Below the pieces are notes generated by a model. The model made no database searches. It saw only the letters and a list, made by a program, of their open reading frames with translations, and was not told the DNA's origin. A DNA stretch of 64,000 nucleotides from an uncultured Actinomycetes bacterium (lineage in GTDB: Bacteria; Actinomycetota; Coriobacteriia; Coriobacteriales; Atopobiaceae). Below are positions 20,573 through 28,892 of the stretch, in pieces; positions within the stretch are counted from its first letter, which is position 1; each line of letters begins with the position of its first letter. The stretch spans positions 1 to 64,000 of the forward strand of contig OMXZ01000019.1 in NCBI GenBank assembly GCA_900315165.1, given 5' to 3'. The translations under genes were made by a program, and so were the position numbers.

Positions 20573-21979
20573 GTGGCCAAGACCAAGGTGGCCGACATCG
20601 ACCGCTCCATCTACGACTTCAAGAAATCGGAGGAGGGCTACGAGCGCTACGCCGACGGCCTGACCCCCGAGATCGTCCGCGCCATCTCGCAGAAGAAGGA
20701 CGAGCCCGACTGGATGCTCGAGAAGCGCCTGGAGGCCCTCGACATCTACCACGAGCTCGCCATGCCCGCCAACTGGGGCCCCGACACGAGCGGCCTGGAC
20801 ATGAACCACATATCCACCTACGTTTCGCCCAAGACCAAGCAGGCACGCAACTGGGACGATGTGCCCGACGACATCAAGGACACCTTCGAGCGCCTGGGCA
20901 TCCCGCAAGCCGAGCGTGACAGCCTGGCCGGCGTCGGCGCCCAGTACGACTCCGAGATCGTCTATCACAACATGAAGGATGAGATGGCCAAGGAGGGCGT
21001 CATCTACACCACGATCGAGGACGCGCTCCACACGGAGTACGAGCCCATCGTGCGCGAGCACTTCGGCCATCTGATCCCGCCCCGCGACCACAAGTTCGCG
21101 GCGCTGCACTACGCGGTCTGGTCGGGCGGATCCTTTGTCTACGTCCCCAAGGGTGTCAAGGTCTCCTACCCGCTGCAGTCCTACTTCCGCCTCAACGCGG
21201 AGGGCGCCGGCCAGTTCGAGCACACGCTCATCGTGATCGAGGACGACACTGACCTGCACTTCATCGAGGGTTGCTCGGCCCCCAAGTACTACGACGCCAA
21301 CCTGCATGCCGGCGCCGTGGAGATTTTTGTGGGCGACCATGCGCACATGCGCTACTCGACCATCGAGAACTGGTCCAAGAACATGTACAACCTCAACACC
21401 AAGCGTGTGACCGTTGGCGCGGACTCCAAGATGGAGTGGGTCTCGGGCAGCTTCGGCAGTCACGTCTCCTACCTTTACCCCACCTCGGTCATGCGGGGCG
21501 ACCGTTCCAGCGTCGAGTTCACCGGCATCACCTTCGCCGGCCAGAACCAGGATCTCGACACCGGCTGCAAGGTCATCCTGCAGGGCGCCGACACCAGGGC
21601 CTCGGTCGAGACCAAGTCGATCTCCAAGGACGGCGGTGTCAACACTTTCCGCAGCTCTGTCGTGATCGGCCGCCATGCCGACCGCGCCCGCGCCACCGTG
21701 AGCTGCCAGTCCCTGATGCTCGACGACATCAGCCGCTCCGACACCATCCCCGCGATGGACGTCCGCAACGCCACCGCGCAGGTCGGCCACGAAGCCACCA
21801 TCGGCCGCATCTCCGACGACACGATCCTCTATCTCATGAGCCGCGGCTGCTCCGAGGAGGAGGCCCGCACGATGGTCGTCAACGGATTCGCCAACCCCGT
21901 CAGCAAGGAGCTCCCGCTCGAGTACGCGGTCGAGATGAACAACCTGATCAAGCTCGAGATGGAGGGGGCGATCGGCTAA
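20573..21979 (+). CDS. sufB: Fe-S cluster assembly scaffold protein SufB
   Basis: The protein has 468 residues and builds the cluster on the SufBC2D complex. Typical segments are FVYVPKGVKVSYPLQSYFR, FEHTLIVIEDDTDLHFIEGCSAP, YNLNTKRVTVG, and near the end GRISDDTILYLMSRGCSEEEARTMVVNGF. A GTG at 20573 directly follows the sufC stop and has a GGGCGG-type site. An in-frame ATG at 20549 inside sufC is the alternative. The stop TAA overlaps the sufD ATG (TAATG). Confidence 0.95.
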   Translation: MAKTKVADIDRSIYDFKKSEEGYERYADGLTPEIVRAISQKKDEPDWMLEKRLEALDIYHELAMPANWGPDTSGLDMNHISTYVSPKTKQARNWDDVPDDIKDTFERLGIPQAERDSLAGVGAQYDSEIVYHNMKDEMAKEGVIYTTIEDALHTEYEPIVREHFGHLIPPRDHKFAALHYAVWSGGSFVYVPKGVKVSYPLQSYFRLNAEGAGQFEHTLIVIEDDTDLHFIEGCSAPKYYDANLHAGAVEIFVGDHAHMRYSTIENWSKNMYNLNTKRVTVGADSKMEWVSGSFGSHVSYLYPTSVMRGDRSSVEFTGITFAGQNQDLDTGCKVILQGADTRASVETKSISKDGGVNTFRSSVVIGRHADRARATVSCQSLMLDDISRSDTIPAMDVRNATAQVGHEATIGRISDDTILYLMSRGCSEEEARTMVVNGFANPVSKELPLEYAVEMNNLIKLEMEGAIG

Positions 21980-23055
21980 TGGATACCACGGCAACCACCA
22001 CGCTGGCCCACGTCAACGTCCCGTATGCCCAGACGTGGAACTACCTGCACATCAACGACATCGCCTTTACGGTCCCGACCCCGGACGCCAAGGGCAAGGT
22101 CTATGAGGCCGCCCCGCGCCTCTTCGACGCGGTCGACGCCGGCGTCGGCGAGGAGGCCGCCCGCTGGATCGTCGCCTCCGCTGGCGACGTCCGCTACGTC
22201 GAGGTCCCCCGCCACACCGTGCGCGAGGAGCCCGTCGTCGTGAACGTCTCCGCAGGCCAGGTGGCCAATACGGCCATCATGGTCCGCGAGGGCGCCACGG
22301 TCAATGTGGCCGTCGTCGCCACCTCCGGCGAGGCAGAGCCGGGCACCACGACCGCCGCGCTCACCCGCATCATCGCCGAGCGCGACGCCACGGTGAACCT
22401 GATCGAGATCGTCGCCGACGGCGATGCCACCAACCACCTCGAGGGCGTGGGCATCAAGGCCGACGACCGCGCCACGGTCAACGTCCGCCAGTACGCGCTC
22501 GGCGGCGCCAAGGTCGCCTTTGGCATCGGCGTAGAGCTGGCCGGCGACTACAGCAGGCTCGACCTCATCATGCGCTATCACGCGAGCGGCGAGGGCACTC
22601 TCGACGTCAACCACCAGTGCCGCATGAGCGGCAGCTACAGCCGGGCCGAGATGCATGCCTCCGGCGTGCTGGCCGACGCGGCCAAAAAGACCATGCGCGA
22701 GACGATCGACCTGGTCCACGGCGCCAAGGACGCCCGTGGCAACGAGGCCGAGACCGTGCTCGTGACCGGCGACGACGTCGTGAACAAGACCCTGCCCACG
22801 ATCCTGTGCGACGAGGAGGACGTCCAAGGCAACCACGGCGCCACCATCGGCTCCATCGGCCCCGACCAGCTGGGCTACCTTGCCGATCGCGGCCTTTCCC
22901 GCGAGGAAGCCGAGTCCCTCTTCGTCCGCGCTATCTTCGACGACGCGATCATCAACGCGACTGTCCCCGAGGCTCACGACGCGGCGGTCGCCCGCGCGGA
23001 GGCCGTCCTCGGCGCCGACGTCGCCCACGACCTCGACCAGAGCCAGGAGGCATAG
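21979..23055 (+). CDS. sufD: Fe-S cluster assembly protein SufD
   Basis: A 358-residue SufB/SufD-family beta-helix protein, partner of SufB and SufC. Recognisable parts are VVVNVSAGQVANTAIMV, NLIEIVADG, LDLIMRYHASGEGTLDVNHQC, and the C-terminal LPTILCDEEDVQGNHGATIGSIG with YLADRGLSREEAESLFVRAIF. Its start overlaps the sufB stop by one base. The frame extending to 21271 is a shadow of sufB. Confidence 0.92.
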   Translation: MDTTATTTLAHVNVPYAQTWNYLHINDIAFTVPTPDAKGKVYEAAPRLFDAVDAGVGEEAARWIVASAGDVRYVEVPRHTVREEPVVVNVSAGQVANTAIMVREGATVNVAVVATSGEAEPGTTTAALTRIIAERDATVNLIEIVADGDATNHLEGVGIKADDRATVNVRQYALGGAKVAFGIGVELAGDYSRLDLIMRYHASGEGTLDVNHQCRMSGSYSRAEMHASGVLADAAKKTMRETIDLVHGAKDARGNEAETVLVTGDDVVNKTLPTILCDEEDVQGNHGATIGSIGPDQLGYLADRGLSREEAESLFVRAIFDDAIINATVPEAHDAAVARAEAVLGADVAHDLDQSQEA

Positions 23056-23057
23056 GC

Positions 23058-24323
23058 ATGCTCACATCCGAAGAGATTGCGTGTATCGAGGAGAGCCCCT
23101 ACAAAAAGGACTTTCCCCTGCTCGCGCAGCATCCTGACATCACGTTCCTCGATTCTGCCGCCACGGCGCAGCGCCCCGAGGCCGTGCTCGCCGCCGAGCG
23201 TACCTTCTACGAGACGATGAACGCCAACCCCCTGCGCGGGCTCTACCGCCTCTCCGTCGAGGCCACGCAGTCCATCGCCGACGCCCGAAAGCACATCGCG
23301 CGCTTCATCGGCGCCGTCGACGATGACGGTAAGCCCCAGGGCGACGAGATCGTCTTCACTCGCAACGCTTCCGAGAGTCTGAACCTCCTGGCCCGCACGC
23401 TGGGCCCCACCGTCCTCAAACCGGGCGACGAGGTCGTGATCTCCATCATGGAGCACCACTCCAACCTCATCCCCTGGCAGCAGGTCTGCCGTGCCACGGG
23501 CGCCAACCTCGTCTATCTGCGCATGGATGACGACTACACCATCACGCCCGAGGAGATCGAGCGCAAGATCGGCCCCAAGGCAAAGATCGTCTCGTGCACG
23601 CAGGTCTCCAACGTCCTGGGTGTCGTGAACGACATCAAGGCCATTGCGGCCCGCGCCCACGAGATGGGTGCCTATATGATCGTCGACGGCGCGCAGTCCG
23701 TCCCCCATATCAAGGTGGACGTTCGCGACCTCGGCGTCGACTTCCTCGCCTTCTCCGCCCACAAGATGGGCGGCCCCATGGGCATCGGCGTGCTCTGGGG
23801 CAAGAAGGACCTGCTCGACGCCCTGCCGCCCTTCCTCACGGGTGGCGAGATGATCGACTCCGTCACCGAGACGGACGCGGTCTGGGCACCGGTGCCGCAG
23901 AAGTTCGAGGCGGGCACGCAGGACGCCGCGGGCAGCTACGCCTTCGACGCGGCCCTCGTCTACCTCGACGAGCAGGGCTTCGACAAACTCGAGCAGCGCG
24001 AGCACCTGCTGGCGACCTACCTGACCGACCAGCTCGAAGCCCTCGACTTCATCGACATCATCGGCCCCGCCGAGGGAGCACGCCACATCGGCGCCGTCGC
24101 CTTCAACGTGGGCGACGTGCACCCGCACGACGTCGCCTCCATCCTCGACATGAGCAACGTCTGCATCCGTGCCGGCCACCACTGCGCCCAGCCCCTCCTC
24201 ATCAAGCTCGGGGTGAGCAGCACCTGCCGCGCCAGCGTGGCCTTCTATAACGACAAGTCCGACATCGATCGTCTCGTCGACGGTCTCAAGCAAGTTTGGC
24301 AGGTCTTCCATGGAAGCAACTAA
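23058..24323 (+). CDS. sufS: Cysteine desulfurase SufS
   Basis: This 421-residue PLP enzyme takes sulfur from cysteine as a persulfide. The PLP lysine is Lys236 (FSAHKMGGPMGIG) and the catalytic cysteine is Cys390 (SSTCRASVAFYN). ITFLDSAATAQRP, TRNASESLNLLA, EHHSNLIPWQ and RAGHHCAQPLL are also typical. The start lies 2 bp after the sufD stop. The end overlaps sufU by 14 bp, so the two are probably coupled. Confidence 0.95.
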   Translation: MLTSEEIACIEESPYKKDFPLLAQHPDITFLDSAATAQRPEAVLAAERTFYETMNANPLRGLYRLSVEATQSIADARKHIARFIGAVDDDGKPQGDEIVFTRNASESLNLLARTLGPTVLKPGDEVVISIMEHHSNLIPWQQVCRATGANLVYLRMDDDYTITPEEIERKIGPKAKIVSCTQVSNVLGVVNDIKAIAARAHEMGAYMIVDGAQSVPHIKVDVRDLGVDFLAFSAHKMGGPMGIGVLWGKKDLLDALPPFLTGGEMIDSVTETDAVWAPVPQKFEAGTQDAAGSYAFDAALVYLDEQGFDKLEQREHLLATYLTDQLEALDFIDIIGPAEGARHIGAVAFNVGDVHPHDVASILDMSNVCIRAGHHCAQPLLIKLGVSSTCRASVAFYNDKSDIDRLVDGLKQVWQVFHGSN

Positions 24324-24747
24324 CCTCTACACCGCCCAGTTCATGGACCACGTTACCCATCCGGACTACAAGTACCAGATGGACGATGCGACCTGCAGCC
24401 ACGAGGGCATCAACCCCAGCTGCGGCGACGACCTCACCTTCTCGGTGAAGCTCGCCGACGACGACACCATCGAGGAGGCCGCCTACCAGGGCAGCGGCTG
24501 CGCGATCAGTCAGGCCTCGGCGGATATGATGGCCGACCTCGTCACCGGCAAGACGCCCGAGGAGGCCATCCGCCTCTGCAAGCTTTTCATGGCCATGGTC
24601 CGTGGCGAGGAGACCGACGACGACGCGATCGACGAGCTCGACGAAGCCGCAAGCCTCAAGGACATCTCGCATATGCCCGCCCGCGTAAAGTGCGCTGAGC
24701 TAGCCTGGCGGACCCTGCAGGAGATGCTCGAAGCAAGGGAGGCGTAA
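24310..24747 (+). CDS. sufU: SufU sulfur-transfer protein (SUF-type NifU-like)
   Basis: The 145-residue protein accepts persulfide sulfur from SufS. The zinc-site ligands of SufU are all present: Cys38 and Asp40 (NPSCGDDL), Cys64 (GSGCAISQASADMM) and Cys128 (ARVKCAELAW). The insertion between the second and third ligands that separates SufU from IscU is present (TPEEAIRLCKLFMAMV...). It overlaps the sufS end. Confidence 0.94.
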   Translation: MEATNLYTAQFMDHVTHPDYKYQMDDATCSHEGINPSCGDDLTFSVKLADDDTIEEAAYQGSGCAISQASADMMADLVTGKTPEEAIRLCKLFMAMVRGEETDDDAIDELDEAASLKDISHMPARVKCAELAWRTLQEMLEAREA

Positions 24748-24750
24748 AGC

Positions 24751-25185
24751 ATGGCCGCCAACATGTTCTCCACCAAGGGGCGCTACGCGCTGCGCGCGAT
24801 GGTCGACCTAGCGACGCACGACGGGTGGATCTCGCTCGGCGACGTCTCGGAGCGGCAGAACATCTCGCGCAAATACCTCGAGCAGGTCATCGCCCTCATG
24901 CACAAGGCGGGCTACGTCGAGAGCCTGCGCGGCAAGGGCGGCGGTTATCGCCTCACACGCAAGCCCGAGGACTACACCATCGGCGAGATCCTACGCGCGG
25001 CGGAAGGGTCGCTTGCGCCGGTCGCCTGTCTGCAGTGCACCAACGACGAGATCTGTCCGCAGGTCTTCGACTGCCCCACCGTCAAGGTCTGGGCAGGGCT
25101 CGGTCATGTGACCTCGGAATACCTCGACAGCAAGACCCTCGCGGACATCCTCCCTGGTCCCGCGGCGGAAGGTGCAGAGGCGTAA
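24751..25185 (+). CDS. Rrf2 family regulator, IscR-like
   Basis: This 144-residue protein has an N-terminal winged helix (MFSTKGRYALRAMVDLA, NISRKYLEQVIALMHKAGYVESLRGKGGGYRLTR) and a cysteine cluster Cys93, Cys96, Cys102, Cys108 (CLQCTNDEICPQVFDC) that fits a cluster-sensing IscR-type protein. It is the last gene of the SUF operon, 3 bp after sufU. It probably represses the operon when it carries a cluster. In many bacteria the Rrf2 gene comes first; here it comes last. Confidence 0.9.
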   Translation: MAANMFSTKGRYALRAMVDLATHDGWISLGDVSERQNISRKYLEQVIALMHKAGYVESLRGKGGGYRLTRKPEDYTIGEILRAAEGSLAPVACLQCTNDEICPQVFDCPTVKVWAGLGHVTSEYLDSKTLADILPGPAAEGAEA

Positions 25186-25226
25186 TTTCGGCTTCTCATG
25201 AGCCGGCCGGTCGGCGCCTGGTTCGG

Positions 25227-25301
25227 CTGAACCGTCTCCAGCTGGGCCCCCTTTAGCTGTGCCCTCTCCGGCCGCGCCCTCTTTGCCCGAGCCCTCTTTT
25301 T
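25227..25301. repeat. Five 15-bp tandem units downstream of the SUF operon
   Basis: Units start at 25227, 25242, 25257, 25272 and 25287 and share the pattern CYGNGCCCTCTTTNG with drift between copies. Read on the minus strand, they give five-residue periods (AKRAR, PERAQ, LKGAQ, LETVQ), but no credible gene is present there. Confidence 0.7.
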
Positions 25302-25306
25302 GGCTG

Positions 25307-25509
25307 ACACCAACCGCCAGTTGGCGTCATTATGATTGCCAATTATGCTGAAAACACACGTTGTGTAACGCCAATTGGCAGTTGGAGTCAAATTTCAATT
25401 ACCTGCGAAGACGTACATTATCGCTGGTAGATGATTAGCGTTATTGATGTACACCAACCGCCAATCGGCGTTAGCCCTCGACGCCAACTGGCGGTTGGTG
25501 TCGAGGGCT
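25307..25509. repeat. Four 21-bp arms forming two consecutive hairpins
   Basis: Arms at 25307-25327 and 25368-25388 (17 of 21 pair), then 25451-25471 and 25481-25501 (19 of 21 pair), all variants of ACACCAACCGCCAGTTGGC and its complement. AGCCCTCGAC (25473-25482) and GTCGAGGGCT (25500-25509) pair perfectly and would enclose the fourth arm, so they compete with the second hairpin. Confidence 0.8.
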
Positions 25510-25526
25510 GGTCCCGGCAAACAGCA

Positions 25527-25552
25527 GGCTGCAAACATTGGCTGCAAACATT
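25527..25552. repeat. Exact 13-bp tandem repeat
   Basis: GGCTGCAAACATT occurs at 25527-25539 and 25540-25552, followed by the partial copy GGCTGGG. Confidence 0.85.
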
Positions 25553-25575
25553 GGCTGGGCGCAACCCGATAAAAC

Positions 25576-25679
25576 GCTCCCCCGCGGCGAATGCTACAGG
25601 GGAGCTATTGCAAACAGTGCGCCGCCGGCCGGGAGTGGGAGTTGGCGTAAGGGGATGACGTGACTCCCGGCGGCGGCGC
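25576..25679. repeat. Two hairpins downstream of the amino-acid binding protein gene
   Basis: GCTCCCC (25576-25582) pairs with GGGGAGC (25599-25605). A longer stem joins 25619-25636 and 25663-25679, 17 bp with one bulged G, of the GCGCCGCCG...CGGGAGT type. The latter sits 14 bp past the stop of the minus-strand gene. No T-tract follows it, so it may stabilise the 3' end rather than terminate. Confidence 0.65.
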
Positions 25680-25692
25680 GATGCGAGGAGGA

Positions 25693-26598
25693 CTAAGCCT
25701 GGGGTTCGGAGCAGATGACCTCGCCGAACCAGGTGGTCTGGATGTCGTCCATCTTGCCCTCTTCCCACAGCTCATGGAGGGCCTTGTTGATTGCCTCGGT
25801 GAGGCCCGGGTTGTCCTTGCTGATCACGACGCCGTACTGCTCGCCGGTCGGAATCTGGCCACCCGTGGGGTTGGACGTGGAGTAGGCACCATCGGGCACC
25901 ATGAGATCGGTGTAGGACGTGGAGATCATGTACTGGGTGACGGGCAGGTCGGAGACGCAGGCGTCATAGGCGCCGGTCTGGACACCGGTCATGCACTGAA
26001 TGATGTCGTCCAAGGGCACAACCGTGGCCTCGGGGATGTTCTCCTGAGCCCAGCTCTCGCCCGTAGTACCGCCCTGGACAGCGATCTTCTTGCCCGCGGC
26101 GTTGACGCCGGCGACCGTCGGATCCGCATAGTCCGACTTGAAGACGATGGACTGGTTGGAGTCGATGTACGGATCGGAGAAGTCGATCTCCTTCTTGCGC
26201 TCGTCGGTAATGGTGATGCCGCCGAGCGATACGTCGGCCTTGCCGCCCTGCTTGATGGTCGGGACGATGGTATCGAACTGGACGGTGGGCAGGATGTTGA
26301 GCTCGAGGCCGAGCTTGTCGGCAAGGGCGCCCGCGACGTCGACGTCGAAGCCCTTGTAGCCGCTCGGGTCGCTCGTCTCCTCGTCCGCAAAGACGAAGGG
26401 CGGGAAGGTGAAGTTGGAAATCAGCGTGAGCTTGCCGTCCTCGACCAGCGTGTAGTCGGCTGAGGTCTCGGCCGCAGCCGAACCCGCCGACCCGCTCGAG
26501 GCAGCGGTCGAACTACCAGACCCGCCGCAGCCGGCCAGCACACCCGTGGCCGCAACGCCAGCGGCCCCTGCCAGGAAACTCCTACGATCCATCTGCAT
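25693..26598 (-). CDS. Amino-acid ABC transporter substrate-binding lipoprotein
   Basis: A 301-residue family 3 extracellular solute-binding protein. The signal has both a twin-arginine motif (DRRSFLAG) and a lipobox (LAGC, Cys about 24), followed by a Ser/Gly/Ala linker. The mature part shows LTLISNFTFPPFVFADEE, GFDVDVAGALADKLGLEL, IKQGGKADVSLGGITIT and IDFSDPYIDSNQ, typical of polar amino-acid binders. AAAGGGG precedes the ATG at 26598. No permease or ATPase gene is adjacent, so the membrane partners must be elsewhere. Confidence 0.9.
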   Translation of the reverse strand: MQMDRRSFLAGAAGVAATGVLAGCGGSGSSTAASSGSAGSAAAETSADYTLVEDGKLTLISNFTFPPFVFADEETSDPSGYKGFDVDVAGALADKLGLELNILPTVQFDTIVPTIKQGGKADVSLGGITITDERKKEIDFSDPYIDSNQSIVFKSDYADPTVAGVNAAGKKIAVQGGTTGESWAQENIPEATVVPLDDIIQCMTGVQTGAYDACVSDLPVTQYMISTSYTDLMVPDGAYSTSNPTGGQIPTGEQYGVVISKDNPGLTEAINKALHELWEEGKMDDIQTTWFGEVICSEPQA

Positions 26599-26629
26599 GG
26601 TATCCCCTTTCGTTTGCCTGTTTGGGATG

Positions 26630-26647
26630 TATGCATCATCGTGCATA
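26630..26647. promoter_or_regulatory. Palindrome in the leader of the amino-acid binding protein gene
   Basis: TATGCA (26630-26635) and TGCATA (26642-26647) form an inverted repeat 32 bp upstream of the ATG. It could be an operator. The evidence is limited to symmetry and position. Confidence 0.35.
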
Positions 26648-26754
26648 ATCTTCCCGTCGGTTCGAGTAATTCCGATTGTTTACCCCACGGCAAAGAAAAA
26701 AATCTTCCCGAAACATCCGCGCAACGCCCGCCGCGAAACCTGTAACAAATAACT

Positions 26755-26787
26755 GAAAGACCCCCCGGCGTCATGCCCGGAGGGTCT
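26755..26787 (-). terminator. Terminator of the aldolase gene
   Basis: On the minus strand GACCCTCCGGGC pairs with GCCGGGGGGTC (one mismatch or bulge), and TTTCAGTTATTTG follows. It lies about 50 bp after the stop. Confidence 0.7.
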
Positions 26788-26835
26788 AGCGGTCGCAAAC
26801 TCGGAGCTTATCGCGAGACAGTTGCTAATCGGAAC

Positions 26836-27711
26836 TTAGAAGTCCCAGCCCTTGCCGTCGGAGCCGAAGTCGCGGATGAGGCTCTCGGCCTTGGCCTGCA
26901 TGGCGTCGAAGCCCGGCTTCAGGAACTTGCGCGGGTCGTAGTTCTTGCCCTCGAGGTCCTTGCCGCTCTCGACGAACTCACGCGTGGTGCGCGCGAAGAC
27001 GAGCTGGAGGTCGGTGTTGATGTTGATCTTGGAGACGCCCAGGCTGACGGCCTTGAGCACCTGCTCCTTGGGGATGCCGGTGCCGCCGTGCAGGACGAGG
27101 GGCAGCTCGCCCGTGAGGGCCTGGATCTTGGCCAGCTGGTCGAAGTTGAGGCCAGCCCAGTTCGCGGGATAGGGGCCGTGGATGTTGCCGATGCCGCAGG
27201 CCAGGAAATCGACGCCCAGGTCGGCGATGGCCTTGCACTCCTCGGGGTCGGCGAGCTCGCCCTGGGCGGTCACGCCGTCCTCGGTTCCGCCGATGCCGCC
27301 GACCTCGGCCTCGATGGAGAGGCCCTTGGAGTGGGCGAGCTTGACGAGCTCCTTGGTGTGCTCGACGTTGATGTCGAAGGACGCCTCGTGGGAGCCGTCG
27401 TACATGATGGAGGTGAAGCCGGCGTCAATGGCCTTGAAGCAGTCCTCATAGGTGCCGTGGTCGAGGTGCATCGCGACGGGGACGGTGATGTTCATGTAGT
27501 CGACGAGGTCGTTGACGACGTCGCGGACGACCTTGAAGCCCTGCTGCCACTTGGCTGCGCCGGAGGTGCACTGGATGATGACCGGGGACTGGGTGGCCTC
27601 GGCCGCCAGCAGGATGGAACGAGTCCACTCGAGGTCGTTGGTGTTGAACGCGGCGATGCCGTAGTGGCCCTTCTTGGCTGCCTTGAGCATCTGTGTTGCA
27701 TTGACGAGCAT
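26836..27711 (-). CDS. fba: Class II fructose-bisphosphate aldolase
   Basis: This 291-residue zinc-dependent aldolase would split fructose 1,6-bisphosphate in glycolysis. Zinc and substrate residues are seen in VAMHLDHGTYEDC, FTSIMYDGSH, SIEAEVGGIGG, GNIHGPYP, LVLHGGTGIP and ININTDLQ. GAGGAGG lies before the ATG at 27711. The frame continuing to 27774 is not needed. Tagatose-bisphosphate aldolase belongs to the same family, so the exact substrate is not certain. Confidence 0.92.
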   Translation of the reverse strand: MLVNATQMLKAAKKGHYGIAAFNTNDLEWTRSILLAAEATQSPVIIQCTSGAAKWQQGFKVVRDVVNDLVDYMNITVPVAMHLDHGTYEDCFKAIDAGFTSIMYDGSHEASFDINVEHTKELVKLAHSKGLSIEAEVGGIGGTEDGVTAQGELADPEECKAIADLGVDFLACGIGNIHGPYPANWAGLNFDQLAKIQALTGELPLVLHGGTGIPKEQVLKAVSLGVSKININTDLQLVFARTTREFVESGKDLEGKNYDPRKFLKPGFDAMQAKAESLIRDFGSDGKGWDF

Positions 27712-27897
27712 GTTGCCTCCTCTGGTAACAAACCTACTCTTAACGCACGAGTTCATAATACCAAGTGCGGGCATACACTTCTGTAAGTTTTTCGGCTGCG
27801 GTCATCATTTCGTGGAATTCGGACGTCCGTCGTCCGGCTGGCTATACTCAGGGTTTCCCTTCGGGTACATCCTTATTGGTGAGAAGAGGAGAAAAAC

Positions 27898-28842
27898 GTG
27901 TCCGACGACCAGCGCGAAGAAGAGAAGACGGGCATCCTGAGCAGCGTGTCCCTCACGACGGTGATCGCGAGCGCGCTCGCCGCGGGTACCTCACTCGTAC
28001 TCTCCTCAAAGATCGGCCTTGCCGGGTCGGTCATCGGCACGGTCGTCGCAGCGGCGGCTTCCTCCTTCGCGACCCAGATCTATCAATCGATCCTCAAGAA
28101 GTCTGCCGAGAAGGTCCGCGATGTCACCAACCTGACGGCAGACCTCGGCTCCTCAGAAGAAGACGAGGCCACCAATGGCAAGGTGGCCGACCGGCCCCAT
28201 GACGGGAAGACCGTCGCCCAGCGGCGCCCAGTGACCCTCTCGGACAAGACAGGGCCCCAAGAGCGCGCCGACACCGGCACCCCCATCGCCCCCGATTCCA
28301 TCCGCTATGCGGCACATGCACGCGAGAACAAGGCTGCGACCAAACGCGCCCTCGTCGTCGCCGTCGCCGCCGCCCTTGTCGCCCTCGCCGTAACCGCGGG
28401 CATTATCACCCTCGCCACCGCGGGTCAGGGCCTCGGCACGACCACCGCCTTCACCCCTGCGACAACGTCGACCGACGACGGCACCGCGGACCAGCAGGCG
28501 ACCCAGACCGAGCAGACCGATAGCGCAGATGCGGCACAGACGGACCAGCAGACCGATCAGGCGCAGGCCACGGACCAGACGAACACGTCCGGGACAGCCG
28601 ACGGCACGACTGACAACAGTGGCACGTCATCGGGCACTTCAACCGACGCAGGCACGGGCACAAGTACCGACAGCTCGTCTACCACGGGAGATTCCTCGAA
28701 TTCCTCGAACGGGACCGGCGGAGCAACGAGCGGCGGCGCCACCAACGGAACGACTTCCGACAGCGGGACCACGGGCGGCGCAGCATCCGGGGACTCCACC
28801 TCCGGTACGGGTACAACCGACGCCACCACGACGGCTCAATAA
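27898..28842 (+). CDS. Membrane protein with a long Ser/Thr/Gly/Asp-rich tail, unknown function
   Basis: The protein has 314 residues with a GTG start preceded by AGAGGAG. Residues about 15-65 are hydrophobic (TTVIASALAAGTSLVLSS, GSVIGTVVAAAASSFATQIY). A charged middle follows, then one strong transmembrane helix (about 150-175, ALVVAVAAALVALAVTAGII). The last 135 residues are low-complexity Thr/Ser/Gly/Gln/Asp (TDQQTDQAQATDQT, STTGDSSNSSNGTGG), resembling a flexible, possibly glycosylated surface stalk. No anchor motif ends it. No family is recognised. Confidence 0.75.
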   Translation: MSDDQREEEKTGILSSVSLTTVIASALAAGTSLVLSSKIGLAGSVIGTVVAAAASSFATQIYQSILKKSAEKVRDVTNLTADLGSSEEDEATNGKVADRPHDGKTVAQRRPVTLSDKTGPQERADTGTPIAPDSIRYAAHARENKAATKRALVVAVAAALVALAVTAGIITLATAGQGLGTTTAFTPATTSTDDGTADQQATQTEQTDSADAAQTDQQTDQAQATDQTNTSGTADGTTDNSGTSSGTSTDAGTGTSTDSSSTTGDSSNSSNGTGGATSGGATNGTTSDSGTTGGAASGDSTSGTGTTDATTTAQ

Positions 28843-28892
28843 AGATCCCCCACCGGGCACGGGACCCGCAGGCAGGCCGCCGTATGTCTTCC

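Noticed and set aside
20495-21994. A 499-codon frame on the minus strand
   Set aside because: It is the complement of sufB with no ribosome site and shows typical shadow composition (Gly/Val/Asp/Arg-rich).
25104-25391. A 95-codon minus-strand frame with five-residue repeats
   Set aside because: It overlaps the Rrf2 gene and non-coding repeats, lacks a ribosome site and matches no protein family that I recognise.
25307-25509. CRISPR array or tRNA-like structure
   Set aside because: Arms alternate in direction and differ in sequence; no cloverleaf or anticodon stem was found.
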